The translations under genes and the position numbers were made by a program. Below, piece after piece: positions 1 through 8,377 of a DNA stretch of 29,895 bases. Source of the stretch: Pseudomonadota bacterium. GTDB lineage: Bacteria > Pseudomonadota > Gammaproteobacteria > Burkholderiales > Burkholderiaceae. Under the pieces are notes generated by a model. It made no database searches and was not told the origin of the DNA. It saw only the letters and a program-made list of their open reading frames with translations. The first letter of the stretch is position 1. The number at the start of each line of letters is the position of its first letter. The DNA lies in assembly GCA_023441105.1 (NCBI GenBank), contig JAEZQX010000307.1:1-29895 (forward strand), given 5' to 3'.

Positions 1-25
1 GGCGAGCGGCATCCGGCCGCTCGCC
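1..25. terminator. Perfect GC-rich hairpin at window edge
   Basis: Bases 1-10 (GGCGAGCGGC) pair perfectly with 16-25 (GCCGCTCGCC) around a 5-base loop. No T-run follows on the + strand, and the - strand continuation lies outside the window. It may be the terminator of a gene to the left, or a hairpin ahead of the sigma-factor gene. Confidence 0.35.
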
Positions 26-107
26 ACGCCACGCTGATCTCGCTACCATGGCAGGAACTCGGGAATTGGCCGGAGTGAGGAGCAGTCATCGAACTCACGA
101 CGAGTCC

Positions 108-656
108 ATGAGCAACAGTGACGGCGGCTTCGACTACGAGGCGACCCTGGCCGCCTGCGCGGATGGGAGCCGGGCGGCATTGCGCACCCTCTATGAGCGA
201 GAGGCGCGCTGGCTGCTGGGCGTGGCGATGCGCATCGTCCGCAACCGGGCGCTTGCCGAGGAGGTCTTGCAGGAGGCCTTCCTGCAGATCTGGCGCGGAG
301 CCCGCACCTTCGATCGCAGCCGAGGCTCCGGCCGCGGCTGGATCTATACGGTGGTCCGGCACCGGGCGCTCCAGGAGGTGCGCAGGGCCGTCCCCACCAT
401 CAGTGCCGATGCGCTCGATGTCGAGAACCTGCCGGCGCAGGACACGACAGCCGGTGAATCCCTGCAGGGAATCGACGCCGAGGCCTTGGACCGTTGCCTG
501 GAGCAACTCGAGCCGCAGCGCCGGGAATGCATCGTCCAGGCGTTCGTCGAAGGCTATTCCCATGCGCAGATTGCCGCCCGGGTCGGCAAGCCGGTCGGCA
601 CCGTCAAGTCCTGGGTGCGCCGGGGGCTGTTGTCCCTGAAGGACTGCCTGTCATGA
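108..656 (+). CDS. ECF-family RNA polymerase sigma factor
   Basis: This encodes a 182-residue sigma-70-family factor of the extracytoplasmic-function type, which directs core RNA polymerase to a small stress regulon. Region 2 spans about residues 27-93, with the typical A-EE-LQ-AFLQIW-GA--FD core and a GWIYTVVRHRAL segment. A poorly conserved linker follows, then region 4 at about 128-178 with the helix-turn-helix EGYSHAQIAARVGKPVGTVK. No region 1 or 3 is present, as expected for ECF factors. The ATG at 108 is chosen because homology begins shortly after it. An in-frame ATG at 48 would add 20 unremarkable residues and neither start has a strong ribosome binding site. The stop overlaps the start of the anti-sigma gene, so the pair is translationally coupled. 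The sequence does not reveal which stress is sensed. Confidence 0.88.
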   Translation: MSNSDGGFDYEATLAACADGSRAALRTLYEREARWLLGVAMRIVRNRALAEEVLQEAFLQIWRGARTFDRSRGSGRGWIYTVVRHRALQEVRRAVPTISADALDVENLPAQDTTAGESLQGIDAEALDRCLEQLEPQRRECIVQAFVEGYSHAQIAARVGKPVGTVKSWVRRGLLSLKDCLS

Positions 657-1381
657 ATCTCGGCACCCCCGAAGAACGGACGGTCGCCTGCGCCGAATTC
701 GTACTCGGTACGCTCGACGACGCGGAGCTCGCCGAGTTTCGCGAGGCCCTGAAACTCGATGCCTCGCTCGAGGACGAAGTCGGCTTCTGGCAGGACCGGC
801 TGCTGGGACTGTCCCGCGGCGTCCGGCCGGTCGAACCCTCCGACGAGGTCTGGCAGCGGATCGACGCCGCCCTCGCGACCGATCAGCCCGGCGCTATCCG
901 AACCGAGCCCGCCCGGCGACCCAATGCCGGCGCCGTGTCCCGCTTCTGGAATCGGCTGGCGTTCTGGCAGGGACTCAGCGGCCTTGCGGTCGCGGCCGCG
1001 CTGCTGCTGGGGCTCCTGTTCATCATGCGTCCCGCAGGCTTGCCGGAAGCCAGCTATGTCGCCGTGCTCCAGACCGGCGATCGGCAGGTTGCCTGGATCG
1101 TGAAGGCGGATCCCGCCGGACCGCTCCGGATCGTGCCGGTGGGCGATCCCGGCTCGGTGCCACCGGGAAAGGCGTGGGAGCTCTGGACCAAGGGCAAGGA
1201 CGCCGCCGCCCCCACCTCGCTTGGCCTGCTGCGCGCCGGGCCGGCGGAAATTCCGCGCGCGGCGCTGCCTTACCTCGGCGAGGAACAACTGTTCGAAGTG
1301 ACCTTGGAGCCCGAGGGCGGGTCTCCGACCGGTCGGCCGACCGGTCAGGTTCTCTCGCTCGGCAGGACGCAGCGGATCTGA
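653..1381 (+). CDS. RskA-type membrane anti-sigma factor
   Basis: The 242-residue product is a probable single-pass inner-membrane anti-sigma factor that sequesters the adjacent ECF sigma factor. The N-terminal cytoplasmic part, about residues 5-80, has the ASD-like pattern ACAEFVLGTLDDAELAEFREAL and a conserved W-RI motif (DEVWQRIDAAL). A hydrophobic helix at about 106-126 is the membrane anchor. The periplasmic C-terminal half (SYVAVLQTGDRQVAWIV, PPGKAWELWTKG, SLGLL) matches the RskA C-terminal domain. Its ATG at 653 overlaps the sigma TGA (ATGA), the usual arrangement for cognate pairs. Release presumably occurs by regulated proteolysis, but no protease gene is in the window. It converges on the kinase gene with a gap of only 56 bp. 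Confidence 0.88.
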   Translation: MNLGTPEERTVACAEFVLGTLDDAELAEFREALKLDASLEDEVGFWQDRLLGLSRGVRPVEPSDEVWQRIDAALATDQPGAIRTEPARRPNAGAVSRFWNRLAFWQGLSGLAVAAALLLGLLFIMRPAGLPEASYVAVLQTGDRQVAWIVKADPAGPLRIVPVGDPGSVPPGKAWELWTKGKDAAAPTSLGLLRAGPAEIPRAALPYLGEEQLFEVTLEPEGGSPTGRPTGQVLSLGRTQRI

Positions 1382-1437
1382 CCGGTCGCGCCCGACTCAG
1401 CGACGCGCACGGCGACACGTGGGCGGCAGCTGCGCCG

Positions 1438-2376
1438 TCATGACCGGGCGCGGACGGCGTCACCGGCCGCCAGCAGCGCCATCACCTCCTGCCGGGTCGG
1501 CAGTGCCGCCCGGCCGCCGCTGCGCGTGCAGCGCAGGGCGGCTGCCGCTGCGGCAAACCGCAGGGCCGCGTCGATGGCCATGCCTTCGGCCAAGGCCAGC
1601 GCGAACGCCCCGTGGAAAGTATCGCCGGCGCCGAGCGTTTCGACCGCGGTGACCGCGAAAGCCGGCAGATGGATCACGTCCGCGCCGCCGGCGGCGTAGA
1701 CGACACCGCGCTCGCCAAGCGTCACCGCGGCAAGCTTCGCGCCGGCTGCGACCAGCCCGCGCAGCGTGTCGCCGGTTTCCGCCGGCTCCGGCACGCGGCC
1801 CAGCCATTCCTGCCAACCGGGCTCGGAGAAGATCACATGATCCGCCAGCGGAACCAGCGCGCGTACCAGCTCGACGTTGCCCATCTCGGCATCGAGCACG
1901 ATCGGAATGCCCAGCCGCCGCGCGCGATCGGCCATGCAGCGCGCCCCGGCGGCCCAGCGCACGTCGATCATCACCACCTGCGCATCGATGTGACGCGCCT
2001 CGACCAGGTCGGCCGGCGCCTCGAGCGTGTCGCCGCGATGGCTGACGATCAAGCGCTCGCCGCTGCCTTCGACGATGATCGCCGAATGCGAGGAACGCGC
2101 ACCGGGCACGATGAAATCGGGCTCGGAGGCAACGCCCGCAGCCTGCAGCTCGGCGGCGATGTGGCGGCCGATCTCGTCGTCGCCGATCGGTCCCCAGAGG
2201 GCGGCCTGCCCGCCCAGCGCCGCGATGGCGCAGGCGGCATTGGCTGCCATGCCGCCGACGCTGCGATCGTGGCGCGAGGCGGCAACCTTGGTCGGTCTCG
2301 CCGGGAAGGCATCGATCCGGTAGACCGAATCGAGCGCGGCATGTCCGACGCAGACGACGCGGCCGCTGCGTTCCAC
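1438..2376 (-). CDS. PfkB-family carbohydrate kinase, sulfofructose-kinase-like
   Basis: This is a ribokinase/PfkB-fold sugar kinase of 312 residues. The N-terminal half has VCVGHAALDSVYRI and the substrate-side GGMAANAACA motif (41-50). The C-terminal signature GAGDTFHGAF starts at about 249, with Asp252 as the expected catalytic base. Segments such as IDVRWAAGA, VIFSEPG and ALRCTRSGGRAALP resemble sulfofructose kinase (YihV) more than fructokinase or ribokinase, but the substrate cannot be assigned from sequence. The start is taken as GTG at 2376, 5 bp beyond the aapP stop. A TTG at 2385 overlapping that stop is the alternative, and no ATG lies before the conserved core. It is the last gene of the aap operon and so probably co-transcribed with an amino-acid transporter, an unusual partner for a sugar kinase. 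Confidence 0.85.
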   Translation of the reverse strand: MERSGRVVCVGHAALDSVYRIDAFPARPTKVAASRHDRSVGGMAANAACAIAALGGQAALWGPIGDDEIGRHIAAELQAAGVASEPDFIVPGARSSHSAIIVEGSGERLIVSHRGDTLEAPADLVEARHIDAQVVMIDVRWAAGARCMADRARRLGIPIVLDAEMGNVELVRALVPLADHVIFSEPGWQEWLGRVPEPAETGDTLRGLVAAGAKLAAVTLGERGVVYAAGGADVIHLPAFAVTAVETLGAGDTFHGAFALALAEGMAIDAALRFAAAAAALRCTRSGGRAALPTRQEVMALLAAGDAVRARS

Positions 2377-2381
2377 CGTGG

Positions 2382-3116
2382 TCAACGATCCAGGATCTGG
2401 CTCAGGAACTGGCGGCTGCGCTCGCTCTGCGGATTGTCGAAGAATTCCTGCGGCGTGTTGGTCTCGACGATCTCGCCCCGGTCCATGAAGATCACCCGAT
2501 CCGCCACCGCGCGCGCGAAGCCCATCTCGTGCGTGACGCACAGCATGGTCATGCCTTCGCGGGCCAGCGAGATCATCGTGTCGAGGACCTCCTTGACCAT
2601 CTCCGGATCGAGCGCCGAGGTCGGCTCGTCGAACAGCATGATGGACGGGTTCATGCACAGCGCCCGGGCGATAGCCACGCGCTGCTGCTGGCCCCCCGAG
2701 AGCTGGCCCGGGTACTTGCGCGCCTGCTCGACGATGCGCACCCGCTCGAGGAATTTCATCGCCGTCGCCTCGGCCTGCGACTTCGACTGCTTGCGCACCC
2801 AGATCGGCGCCAGCGTGCAATTCTCCAGCACCGTGAGATGGGGGAAGAGGTTGAAGTGCTGGAACACCATGCCGACGTCGCTGCGGATCTGGTCGATGTG
2901 CTTGAGGTTGTCGGTCAGCTCGACGCCGTTGACGGTGATGCGGCCCTTCTGGTGCTCCTCCAGCCGGTTGATGCAGCGGATCAGGGTCGACTTGCCCGAG
3001 CCGGAGGGACCGCAGACGACGATCTTCTCGCCCTTGGCGACGCTGAGGTTGATGTTCTTCAGCACCTGGAATTCGCCGTACCACTTGTCGACGCCTTCGA
3101 TCGCGATGGCCGGCAT
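2382..3116 (-). CDS. aapP: General L-amino acid ABC transporter ATP-binding protein AapP
   Basis: This is the cytoplasmic ATPase that powers the AapQM permease. With the 3116 start it has 244 residues. Visible motifs are Walker [10 protein letters not shown] (36-44), Q-loop Gln86 ([10 protein letters not shown]), signature LSGGQQQ (139-145), Walker B IMLFDEP (159-165) and H-loop His196 (VTHEMGF). The PAAT-subfamily signature [11 protein letters not shown] and the phrase [12 protein letters not shown] are typical of AapP/GlnQ. The start at 3116 is preceded by AGGAGGTGA, a strong ribosome-binding sequence. In-frame ATGs at 3206 and 3215, immediately after aapM, would add 30-33 residues. Rhizobial AapP proteins do carry a short N-terminal extension, so the start is uncertain. 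It is the fourth gene of aapJQMP and is followed at once by the kinase. Confidence 0.93.
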   Translation of the reverse strand: MPAIAIEGVDKWYGEFQVLKNINLSVAKGEKIVVCGPSGSGKSTLIRCINRLEEHQKGRITVNGVELTDNLKHIDQIRSDVGMVFQHFNLFPHLTVLENCTLAPIWVRKQSKSQAEATAMKFLERVRIVEQARKYPGQLSGGQQQRVAIARALCMNPSIMLFDEPTSALDPEMVKEVLDTMISLAREGMTMLCVTHEMGFARAVADRVIFMDRGEIVETNTPQEFFDNPQSERSRQFLSQILDR

Positions 3117-3222
3117 GCTGCCGATCACCTCCTCGCGCCGGTCGCGCGCGGCCACTCCGGCACTGGTCCTGGCGGAGGCGGCCGGAAGAGCGGTTTCGGT
3201 GCGCATCGTAGTCATCCTGTCG

Positions 3223-4320
3223 TTAGCGTGCATGGCCCCGGGCGAGGTCCCTTTCCAGCCATTGGCTGTACTTCGACATGGCGAAGCAGAAGATCCAGTA
3301 GATGAGGATCGAGAAGAGCAAGGCCTCGATGAAGTACTTCTTCCAGGCGAAATCCGCCTCCACCGACTTCTTGACCGCATAGGCGAAATCGTAGATGGCA
3401 ATGATCACCACCAGCGAAGTGTCCTTGAAGAGCGAGATGAAGCTGTTGACGATCGGCGGAATCGAGATCTTGAGCGCCTGCGGCAGGATCACCAGCCGCA
3501 CCGATTGCCAGTACGAAAGGCCCAGCGCCTCCGCCGCCTCGTACTGCCCCTTGGGCACCGCCTGCATGCCGCCGCGCACCGCTTCCGCCAGGTAGGCGGC
3601 GACGAACAGGATGATCGCCACCTGCGCGCGGAGCAGCTGGTCGATCTGCCAGCCGACCGGCAGGAACAGCGCCAGCATGACGCTCGCCATGAACAGCACG
3701 GTGATCAGCGGCACGCCGCGCACCACCTCGATGTAGATCACCGACAGCGAGCGGATGATCGGCAGCCTCGAGCGCCGGCCGAGCGCCAGCAGGATGCCGA
3801 GCGGAAAAGCGAAGGCTATGCCGAAGATGGCGAGGATCAGCGTGACCGGCAGGCCGCCCCACTGGCCGGTGCGCACCGTGCTCAGGCCGAGGCCGCCGGC
3901 CATCAGCCAGTAGGAGATCGCGATGCCAAGCGTCCAGAAGACGAACAGCTTGCGGTTCCAGAACCGCTTGAAGCCGGACACCACCAGCAGCGAGACGAGG
4001 ATCACGATGACGATCGCCGGCCGCCACTGCTGCTCGTAGGGATAGGTGCCGAACATCATGAAGCGGAACTTCTCCGCCACCACCGCCCAGCAGGCGCCCT
4101 TGCCGCGCACCGCCTCGCAGGCTTCCACCGGCTGCCGGCCCCAGACCGCGTTGACGAACAGCCAGTCGATCGCCGGCGGCAGGATCCAGGCGAGGAACAG
4201 CGCGCAAAGCAGCGTCAGCAGCGTGTTGAACGGCGACGAGAAGAGGTTCTCGCGCACCCAGCGCAAGGCGTTGCCCGAGGCGCCGCCGCGGCTGCCGGGC
4301 GGTGCGATGACTGCGCTCAA
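3223..4320 (-). CDS. aapM: General L-amino acid ABC transporter permease AapM
   Basis: This is one of two inner-membrane permease subunits of a polar amino-acid ABC importer, 365 residues long. A large N-terminal part with extra hydrophobic segments (about 30-55, 100-120, 127-150) precedes the HEQRo-type permease core. The core carries the EAA loop, seen as [23 protein letters not shown], followed by [16 protein letters not shown], the contact site for the ATPase. These N-terminal additions distinguish AapM/AapQ from shorter GlnP-type permeases. The start is a TTG at 4320, four bases after a perfect AAGGAGGT, and no ATG lies nearby, so the rare start codon is well supported. It follows aapQ after 52 bp. 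Confidence 0.93.
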   Translation of the reverse strand: MSAVIAPPGSRGGASGNALRWVRENLFSSPFNTLLTLLCALFLAWILPPAIDWLFVNAVWGRQPVEACEAVRGKGACWAVVAEKFRFMMFGTYPYEQQWRPAIVIVILVSLLVVSGFKRFWNRKLFVFWTLGIAISYWLMAGGLGLSTVRTGQWGGLPVTLILAIFGIAFAFPLGILLALGRRSRLPIIRSLSVIYIEVVRGVPLITVLFMASVMLALFLPVGWQIDQLLRAQVAIILFVAAYLAEAVRGGMQAVPKGQYEAAEALGLSYWQSVRLVILPQALKISIPPIVNSFISLFKDTSLVVIIAIYDFAYAVKKSVEADFAWKKYFIEALLFSILIYWIFCFAMSKYSQWLERDLARGHAR

Positions 4321-4372
4321 GCGACCTCCTTCACGCGGCGCACTGCGCTCTTGCTCGCCCCCGGCGCCGCGC

Positions 4373-5515
4373 TCATCGTTCCACCAGCCGCACGCGGCTG
4401 TTGTAGATGTTCATGAACAGCGCGATCAACAGGCTGATGGCGAGGTAGACCGCCATCAGGATCGCGATCGCCTCGATGGCCTGCCCGGTCTGGTTCATGG
4501 TGGTGTTGGCCACCGACACCAGGTCGGGATAGCCGATGGCCACCGCCAGGGACGAGTTCTTGGTCAGGTTCAGGTACTGGCTGGTCATCGGCGGGATGAT
4601 CACCCGTAGTGCCTGCGGCAAGGTCACCAGTCGCAGCCGCTGGCCGGGCGAGAGACCGAGCGCTTCGGCGGCTTCGGTCTGACCCTTGTCGACGGCGAGG
4701 ATGCCGCCGCGCACCACCTCCGCGATGAACGCCGCGGTGTAGGTGGTGAGGCCGATCAGCAGGGCGGTGAACTCGGGCGAGATGTTGACGCCGCCGCGCA
4801 GGTCGAAGCCGCGCAGCACCGGCACTTCGAGCTCGTTGGGTGCGCCGCCTACCAGCCACGCGATCAGCGGCAGGCCCAGGATCAACGCCAGCGCCGGCCA
4901 ACCGAGCGGCAGCTGTACGCCGGTCTCCTGCTGGCGCTTGCGGGCATAGGAACGATAGAAGGCGAAGGCCACGACGCCGACCACGAAGGCGATGCCGGCA
5001 TAGAGATAGGCGGGATGGGCCACCGGCCAGGCGAAGCGCAGGCCGCGCTGGCTGAGGAAGACCAGGCCGCCGATGTTGATCGCCTGGCGCACGCCCGGCA
5101 GGAGCTCGGTGAAGAACGCGTACCAGACCAGCAGCTGCAGCAGCAGCGGCACGTTGCGCATCACCTCGACATAGGTCGATGCCAGCTTGCGGACCAGCCA
5201 GTTGCGCGACAGGCGCGCGATCCCGACGATGGTGCCGAGGATGGTGGCAAGGATGATGCCGACCAGCGCCACATAGAGGGTGTTGCCGATGCCGACGAGG
5301 AACGCGCGCGCATAGGTGCGGGTGGCGTCGAACTCGATCAACGACTCGGCGATCTCGAAGCCGGCTTCCTTGCCGAGGAAGTCGAAGCCGACCTGGATGT
5401 TGCTGCGGGCGAGGTTCGCCTGCGTGTTGTTGAACAGGTACCAGCCGCCCGCCACCACCGCCGCGAGCAGCAGCACCTGCCAGACGATCCCGCGAACCTT
5501 TTCGCTGCCGAACAT
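4373..5515 (-). CDS. aapQ: General L-amino acid ABC transporter permease AapQ
   Basis: The first permease subunit of the Aap importer, 380 residues, partners AapM as a heterodimer in the inner membrane. An N-terminal hydrophobic anchor (about 10-28) is followed by the family phrase FDFLGKEAGFEIAE. The first core segment carries NTLYVALVGIILATILGTIVGIARLS and YVEVMRNVPLLLQLL. A central insertion with two or three further hydrophobic stretches follows. The EAA loop is [23 protein letters not shown], then LVTLPQALRVIIPPMTSQYLNL. An in-frame stop lies four codons upstream of the ATG at 5515, so this is the only reasonable start. It lies 71 bp after aapJ. Confidence 0.94.
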   Translation of the reverse strand: MFGSEKVRGIVWQVLLLAAVVAGGWYLFNNTQANLARSNIQVGFDFLGKEAGFEIAESLIEFDATRTYARAFLVGIGNTLYVALVGIILATILGTIVGIARLSRNWLVRKLASTYVEVMRNVPLLLQLLVWYAFFTELLPGVRQAINIGGLVFLSQRGLRFAWPVAHPAYLYAGIAFVVGVVAFAFYRSYARKRQQETGVQLPLGWPALALILGLPLIAWLVGGAPNELEVPVLRGFDLRGGVNISPEFTALLIGLTTYTAAFIAEVVRGGILAVDKGQTEAAEALGLSPGQRLRLVTLPQALRVIIPPMTSQYLNLTKNSSLAVAIGYPDLVSVANTTMNQTGQAIEAIAILMAVYLAISLLIALFMNIYNSRVRLVER

Positions 5516-5586
5516 CGGAATACGTCAGCGCCCGCGCGCCGGCATGCCAGGCTGGACCGCTGCCCCGGCGCGGATCATGGTCGCGA

Positions 5587-6624
5587 TCAGCGGATGGGAG
5601 GGGCGTACATGGCGCCGCCCTTCGTCCACTGCTCGTTCACGCCCCGGGGAATGGCCAGCGGACCGATGTTTCGCTGGTACAGCTCGCCGTAGTTGCCGAC
5701 CGCCTTGATGGCGCGCACCAGCCAATCGTTGTCGAGGCCCAGGCTCTTGCCGACGTCGCCGCTGGTGCCGACGATGCGCTGCACCTTCGGATCCTTCGAC
5801 TCGGCCTTCAGCTTGTCGACGTTGGCCGCGGTCACGCCCATCTCCTCGGCTTCGATCAGGCCGAACAGCACCCATTTGGCGATGGTGAAGTACTCCCAGT
5901 CGCCGCGTCGGATCATCGGACCGAGCGGCTCCTTCGAGATCGCTTCGGGCAGGATGACATAGGCGTCCGGCTTGTCCGCCTTCTGGCGGGTCGACGCAAG
6001 TCCCGAGATGTCGGTGGTGAAGACGTCGCAGCGGCCGCCGAAGAACGCCTGCTGCACACCGGCCAGGTCGTTGATGACCACCGGCTTGAAGCTCATCTTG
6101 TGGGCGCGGAAATAATCCGACAGGTTCTGCTCGGTGGTGGTGCCGGGCTGGACGCAGACGGTGGCGCCGTCCAGCTCCTTCGCGCTCTTCAGGTTCAGGT
6201 CCTTGCGGACCATGAAGCCCTGGCCATCGTAGAAGATGGTGCCGACGAAGACGCCGCCGAGCGTGGCGTCGCGGCCCGACGTCCAGGTGGTGTTGCGCGA
6301 CAGGATGTCGACCTCGCCGGACTGCAGCAGCGTGAAGCGGTTCTGGGTGTTGCTCGGCACGAACTCCACCTTGTTGGCATCCCCGAGGATCGCCGCCGCC
6401 AGCGCCTTGCAGTACTCGGCGTCGATGCCGGTCCACTTGCCCTGGCTGTCCGGGGCCGAGAAGCCTTGCAGGCCGGTGTTCACCGCGCAGCGCAGCGCGC
6501 CCTTCGACTTGATGTTGTCGAGGATGGGACCGGCCACGGCGGCCTGGGGTGCCCAGGCGGCGGCGGTGCACACCGCGATCGCGGCTGCCGTCGGTGCGAA
6601 TCGACTGGCCAACTTCTTGAACAT
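5587..6624 (-). CDS. aapJ: General L-amino acid ABC transporter periplasmic binding protein AapJ
   Basis: This is the periplasmic substrate-binding protein of the Aap system, 345 residues. It has a clear Sec signal peptide: MFKK, a hydrophobic Ala-rich stretch, and a likely cleavage after AVA at residue 31. The mature protein begins GPILDNIKSKGALRCAVNTGLQGFSAPDSQGKWTGIDAEYCKALAAA, typical of SBP family 3. RNTTWTSGRDATLGGVFVG and the C-terminal GNYGELYQRNIG...RGVNEQWTKGG are characteristic of AapJ/YhdW proteins. The family binds several L-amino acids (glutamate, aspartate, glutamine, and in Rhizobium a broad range). The exact specificity here is not visible. The start at 6624 has GGGAG six bases upstream. 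It is the promoter-proximal gene, under a predicted sigma-54 promoter. Confidence 0.95.
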   Translation of the reverse strand: MFKKLASRFAPTAAAIAVCTAAAWAPQAAVAGPILDNIKSKGALRCAVNTGLQGFSAPDSQGKWTGIDAEYCKALAAAILGDANKVEFVPSNTQNRFTLLQSGEVDILSRNTTWTSGRDATLGGVFVGTIFYDGQGFMVRKDLNLKSAKELDGATVCVQPGTTTEQNLSDYFRAHKMSFKPVVINDLAGVQQAFFGGRCDVFTTDISGLASTRQKADKPDAYVILPEAISKEPLGPMIRRGDWEYFTIAKWVLFGLIEAEEMGVTAANVDKLKAESKDPKVQRIVGTSGDVGKSLGLDNDWLVRAIKAVGNYGELYQRNIGPLAIPRGVNEQWTKGGAMYAPPIR

Positions 6625-6676
6625 GCTGACTCCCTGGTAGTGAGTTGTTTGTGATGAACTATGCTCAACGCAGGAG

Positions 6677-6692
6677 AGCAATAGTCGAGCCA
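6677..6692 (-). promoter_or_regulatory. Predicted sigma-54 (-24/-12) promoter of the aapJQMP-kinase operon
   Basis: Read on the - strand the site is TGGCTCGACTATTGCT. This matches the sigma-54 pattern TGGCAC-N5-TTGCW at all but one base of the two conserved elements and has the obligatory GG-N10-GC spacing. Transcription would start near 6667, giving a leader of about 43 nt before the aapJ ATG. No competing sigma-70 promoter was seen here. Sigma-54 control is common for amino-acid uptake genes under nitrogen limitation. Confidence 0.72.
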
Positions 6693-6711
6693 GCCGACCC
6701 GGCCCGCTAGC

Positions 6712-6728
6712 CGCACCGGCGAGGTGCA
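6712..6728 (-). promoter_or_regulatory. NtrC-type dyad upstream of aapJ
   Basis: The - strand reads TGCACC-tcgcc-GGTGCG. This matches the NtrC consensus TGCACC-N5-GGTGCA at 11 of 12 arm positions. It lies 20 bp upstream of the -24 element, about -45 to -61 relative to the predicted start. That is closer than the classical glnA enhancers but on the correct side. With the sigma-54 promoter it supports nitrogen control of the transporter. Confidence 0.6.
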
Positions 6729-6762
6729 ACTCCTGTACGGAGGACCGGATCAAGTCTACGAG

Positions 6763-6782
6763 TTGTGGCACACGTCCCACAA
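6763..6782. promoter_or_regulatory. Inverted repeat TTGTGG-N8-CCACAA
   Basis: This is a perfect 6-bp dyad (arms 6763-6768 and 6777-6782) 35 bp upstream of the NtrC-like site. It has the size of an operator for a dimeric regulator. The regulator is unknown. It could be a second activator or repressor site for the aap promoter, or chance. Confidence 0.3.
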
Positions 6783-6956
6783 GCCGAACCGGAGCCAACC
6801 GGGGGTAAATCCCGATGCAGGCAGGCTGCCGGAGATCGCGACGGCACGATCGCCGTCTTCCGGTGCCGGATCGGGGATGGAAGACCGCAGTTGCCGCCGA
6901 CGGTCCTTTGTGGGCGGGAGGGCGATGCGCGTCGCCGGCCCAAACTCAGCCCGGAA

Positions 6957-6982
6957 GCTGCCGGCGGCCCATGCCCGGCAGC
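6957..6982 (-). terminator. Possible ugd terminator hairpin
   Basis: GCTGCCGG (6957-6964) pairs with CCGGCAGC (6975-6982) across a 10-base loop, 30 bp past the ugd stop. There is no T-tract after it in the - direction, so it is a weak candidate. Confidence 0.3.
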
Positions 6983-7012
6983 CCGGCGCGGCGCGCTGTC
7001 GCCCCGCCCCTG

Positions 7013-8377
7013 TCAGCGCGCGAGCGACAGGCCGATGCCGCTGTAGCGGCTCACTGCGTCGCGGTCGATCAACCGGCGGCCATCCACCAGCGGCACGTCG
7101 GCGCCCGTCTTCCCGAGAAGGGCCGGAACCTCGCGGTACTGCGGCCAGCTCGTCACCAGCATGACCGCCTCGCTGCCGGCCAGGGCCGCCGGCAGGTCCG
7201 GCTCCAGCGTGACGCCGGCCGGGTCGACGCCAAAATCGGCCAGGCCCTTGCGCCCGGTGTCGATCGCGATCGGATCGTGCGCCACGACCTTCGCGCCCTT
7301 GCGCACCAGCGCCGCGATGATCGGCAGCGCCGGCGACTCCCGGACGTCGTCGGTGCCCGGCTTGAAGGCAATACCCAGCACCGCCACCCGCTTGCCGCGG
7401 ATGTCGCCAAGCTGGTCCTCGAGCATGGCCAGCATCCGATCGGGCTGCGTGCGGTTGGTCTCGAGCACCGCATCCAGCATCGGGGTCGGCACTCCGCGAT
7501 GTCCGGCATGGGCAGCGATCGCCTTCACGTCCTTCGGAAAGCAGCTGCCGCCGAAGCCGCAGCCCGCCCACAGGAACGACGAAGCCGACGCCGTGCGCAG
7601 CTGGCCGTCGCTGTCGCGCCGGGTCAGGTGCTTCATCAGGTGCAGGCCCTTGAACACCTCGGCAGCGTCGAGCTCGCCGATGCCGTCGCAGATCCGCGCG
7701 ATCTCGTTGGAGAACGAGATCATCGTCGCCATGAAGGCGTTCGACGTGTACTTGATCATCTCGGCGGTGCGCGTGGTCGTGCGGACCACCGGCGTGTCCT
7801 TGAACATCGCGTACATCGCGGCCAGGACCTCGGTGCTGCGGTCGTCGATGCCGCCGACCACGATCCGGTCGGGATACATGAAGTCCTTGACCGCCACGCC
7901 CTCGGCGAGGAATTCCGGATTCATGCCGAGGCCGAAGTCGACGCCCGCTTTCTTCCCGGACGCCTGCTCGAGCTCCTGGCGCACCACCGTGTCGGTGGTG
8001 CCGGGCACCACCGTGCTCTTGACCGTGACCACGCAATAACCCGGCTGGCTCTTCAGCACCGCGCCGATGTCGCGCGATACCTGGCGGACATAGCCGAGAT
8101 CGATGGTCTTGCCATCGAACGGCGTGCCGACGCAGATCAGGGCGACGTCCGCCCCGGCCATTGCCTGCGGCAGCGAGGTGGTTGCCGTCAGCCGGCTGCC
8201 GGCGTTCTTCTTCAGCAGCGCCTCGAGCCCGTCCTCGTGGATCGGCGGGTCGCCGCGGTTGATGCGTTCGACCTTGGCCGCGTCGAGATCGACGCAGACC
8301 ACCTCATGCCCCACTTCCGCGAGGCAGGTACCCGACACCAGGCCGACATAGCCGGTGCCAACGACGCAGATCTTCAT
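7013..8377 (-). CDS. ugd: UDP-glucose 6-dehydrogenase
   Basis: This enzyme catalyses the NAD+-dependent two-step oxidation of UDP-glucose to UDP-glucuronate in the cytoplasm, feeding polysaccharide and nucleotide-sugar pathways. The 454-residue protein begins with the Rossmann motif VGTGYVGLVSG (6-16). TVKSTVVPGTTD follows at about 118-129, then GMNPEFLAEG (151-160). The active-site motif GCGFGGSCFPKD contains the catalytic Cys279. The C-terminal Rossmann-like domain has VAVLGIAFKPGTDDVRESPA. Length is normal for the family. GDP-mannose dehydrogenase is a related alternative, but the motif pattern favours Ugd. Its ATG overlaps the stop of the upstream SDR gene (ATGA), so the two are coupled and likely consecutive steps: Ugd makes UDP-glucuronate and the partner decarboxylates or epimerises it. 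Confidence 0.95.
   Translation of the reverse strand: MKICVVGTGYVGLVSGTCLAEVGHEVVCVDLDAAKVERINRGDPPIHEDGLEALLKKNAGSRLTATTSLPQAMAGADVALICVGTPFDGKTIDLGYVRQVSRDIGAVLKSQPGYCVVTVKSTVVPGTTDTVVRQELEQASGKKAGVDFGLGMNPEFLAEGVAVKDFMYPDRIVVGGIDDRSTEVLAAMYAMFKDTPVVRTTTRTAEMIKYTSNAFMATMISFSNEIARICDGIGELDAAEVFKGLHLMKHLTRRDSDGQLRTASASSFLWAGCGFGGSCFPKDVKAIAAHAGHRGVPTPMLDAVLETNRTQPDRMLAMLEDQLGDIRGKRVAVLGIAFKPGTDDVRESPALPIIAALVRKGAKVVAHDPIAIDTGRKGLADFGVDPAGVTLEPDLPAALAGSEAVMLVTSWPQYREVPALLGKTGADVPLVDGRRLIDRDAVSRYSGIGLSLAR

Larger units (their letters stand above)
6625..7012. other. Intergenic control region between ugd and aapJ
   Basis: These 388 bp hold no convincing gene. The aapJ-proximal half carries the sigma-54 promoter, the NtrC-like dyad and a second inverted repeat. 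The ugd-proximal half is GC-rich and contains a hairpin that may end ugd transcription. Confidence 0.7.

Noticed and set aside
54..95. ECF-type autoregulatory promoter starting at GGAACT
   Set aside because: The -35-like GGAAC is present, but no matching -10 occurs at 16-17 bp.
1612..4416. Very long open frame (over 900 codons) on the + strand
   Set aside because: It is antisense to the kinase and aapP/aapM genes, has low-complexity Arg/Ala/Asp composition and no recognisable domain. It is a typical GC-rich shadow frame.
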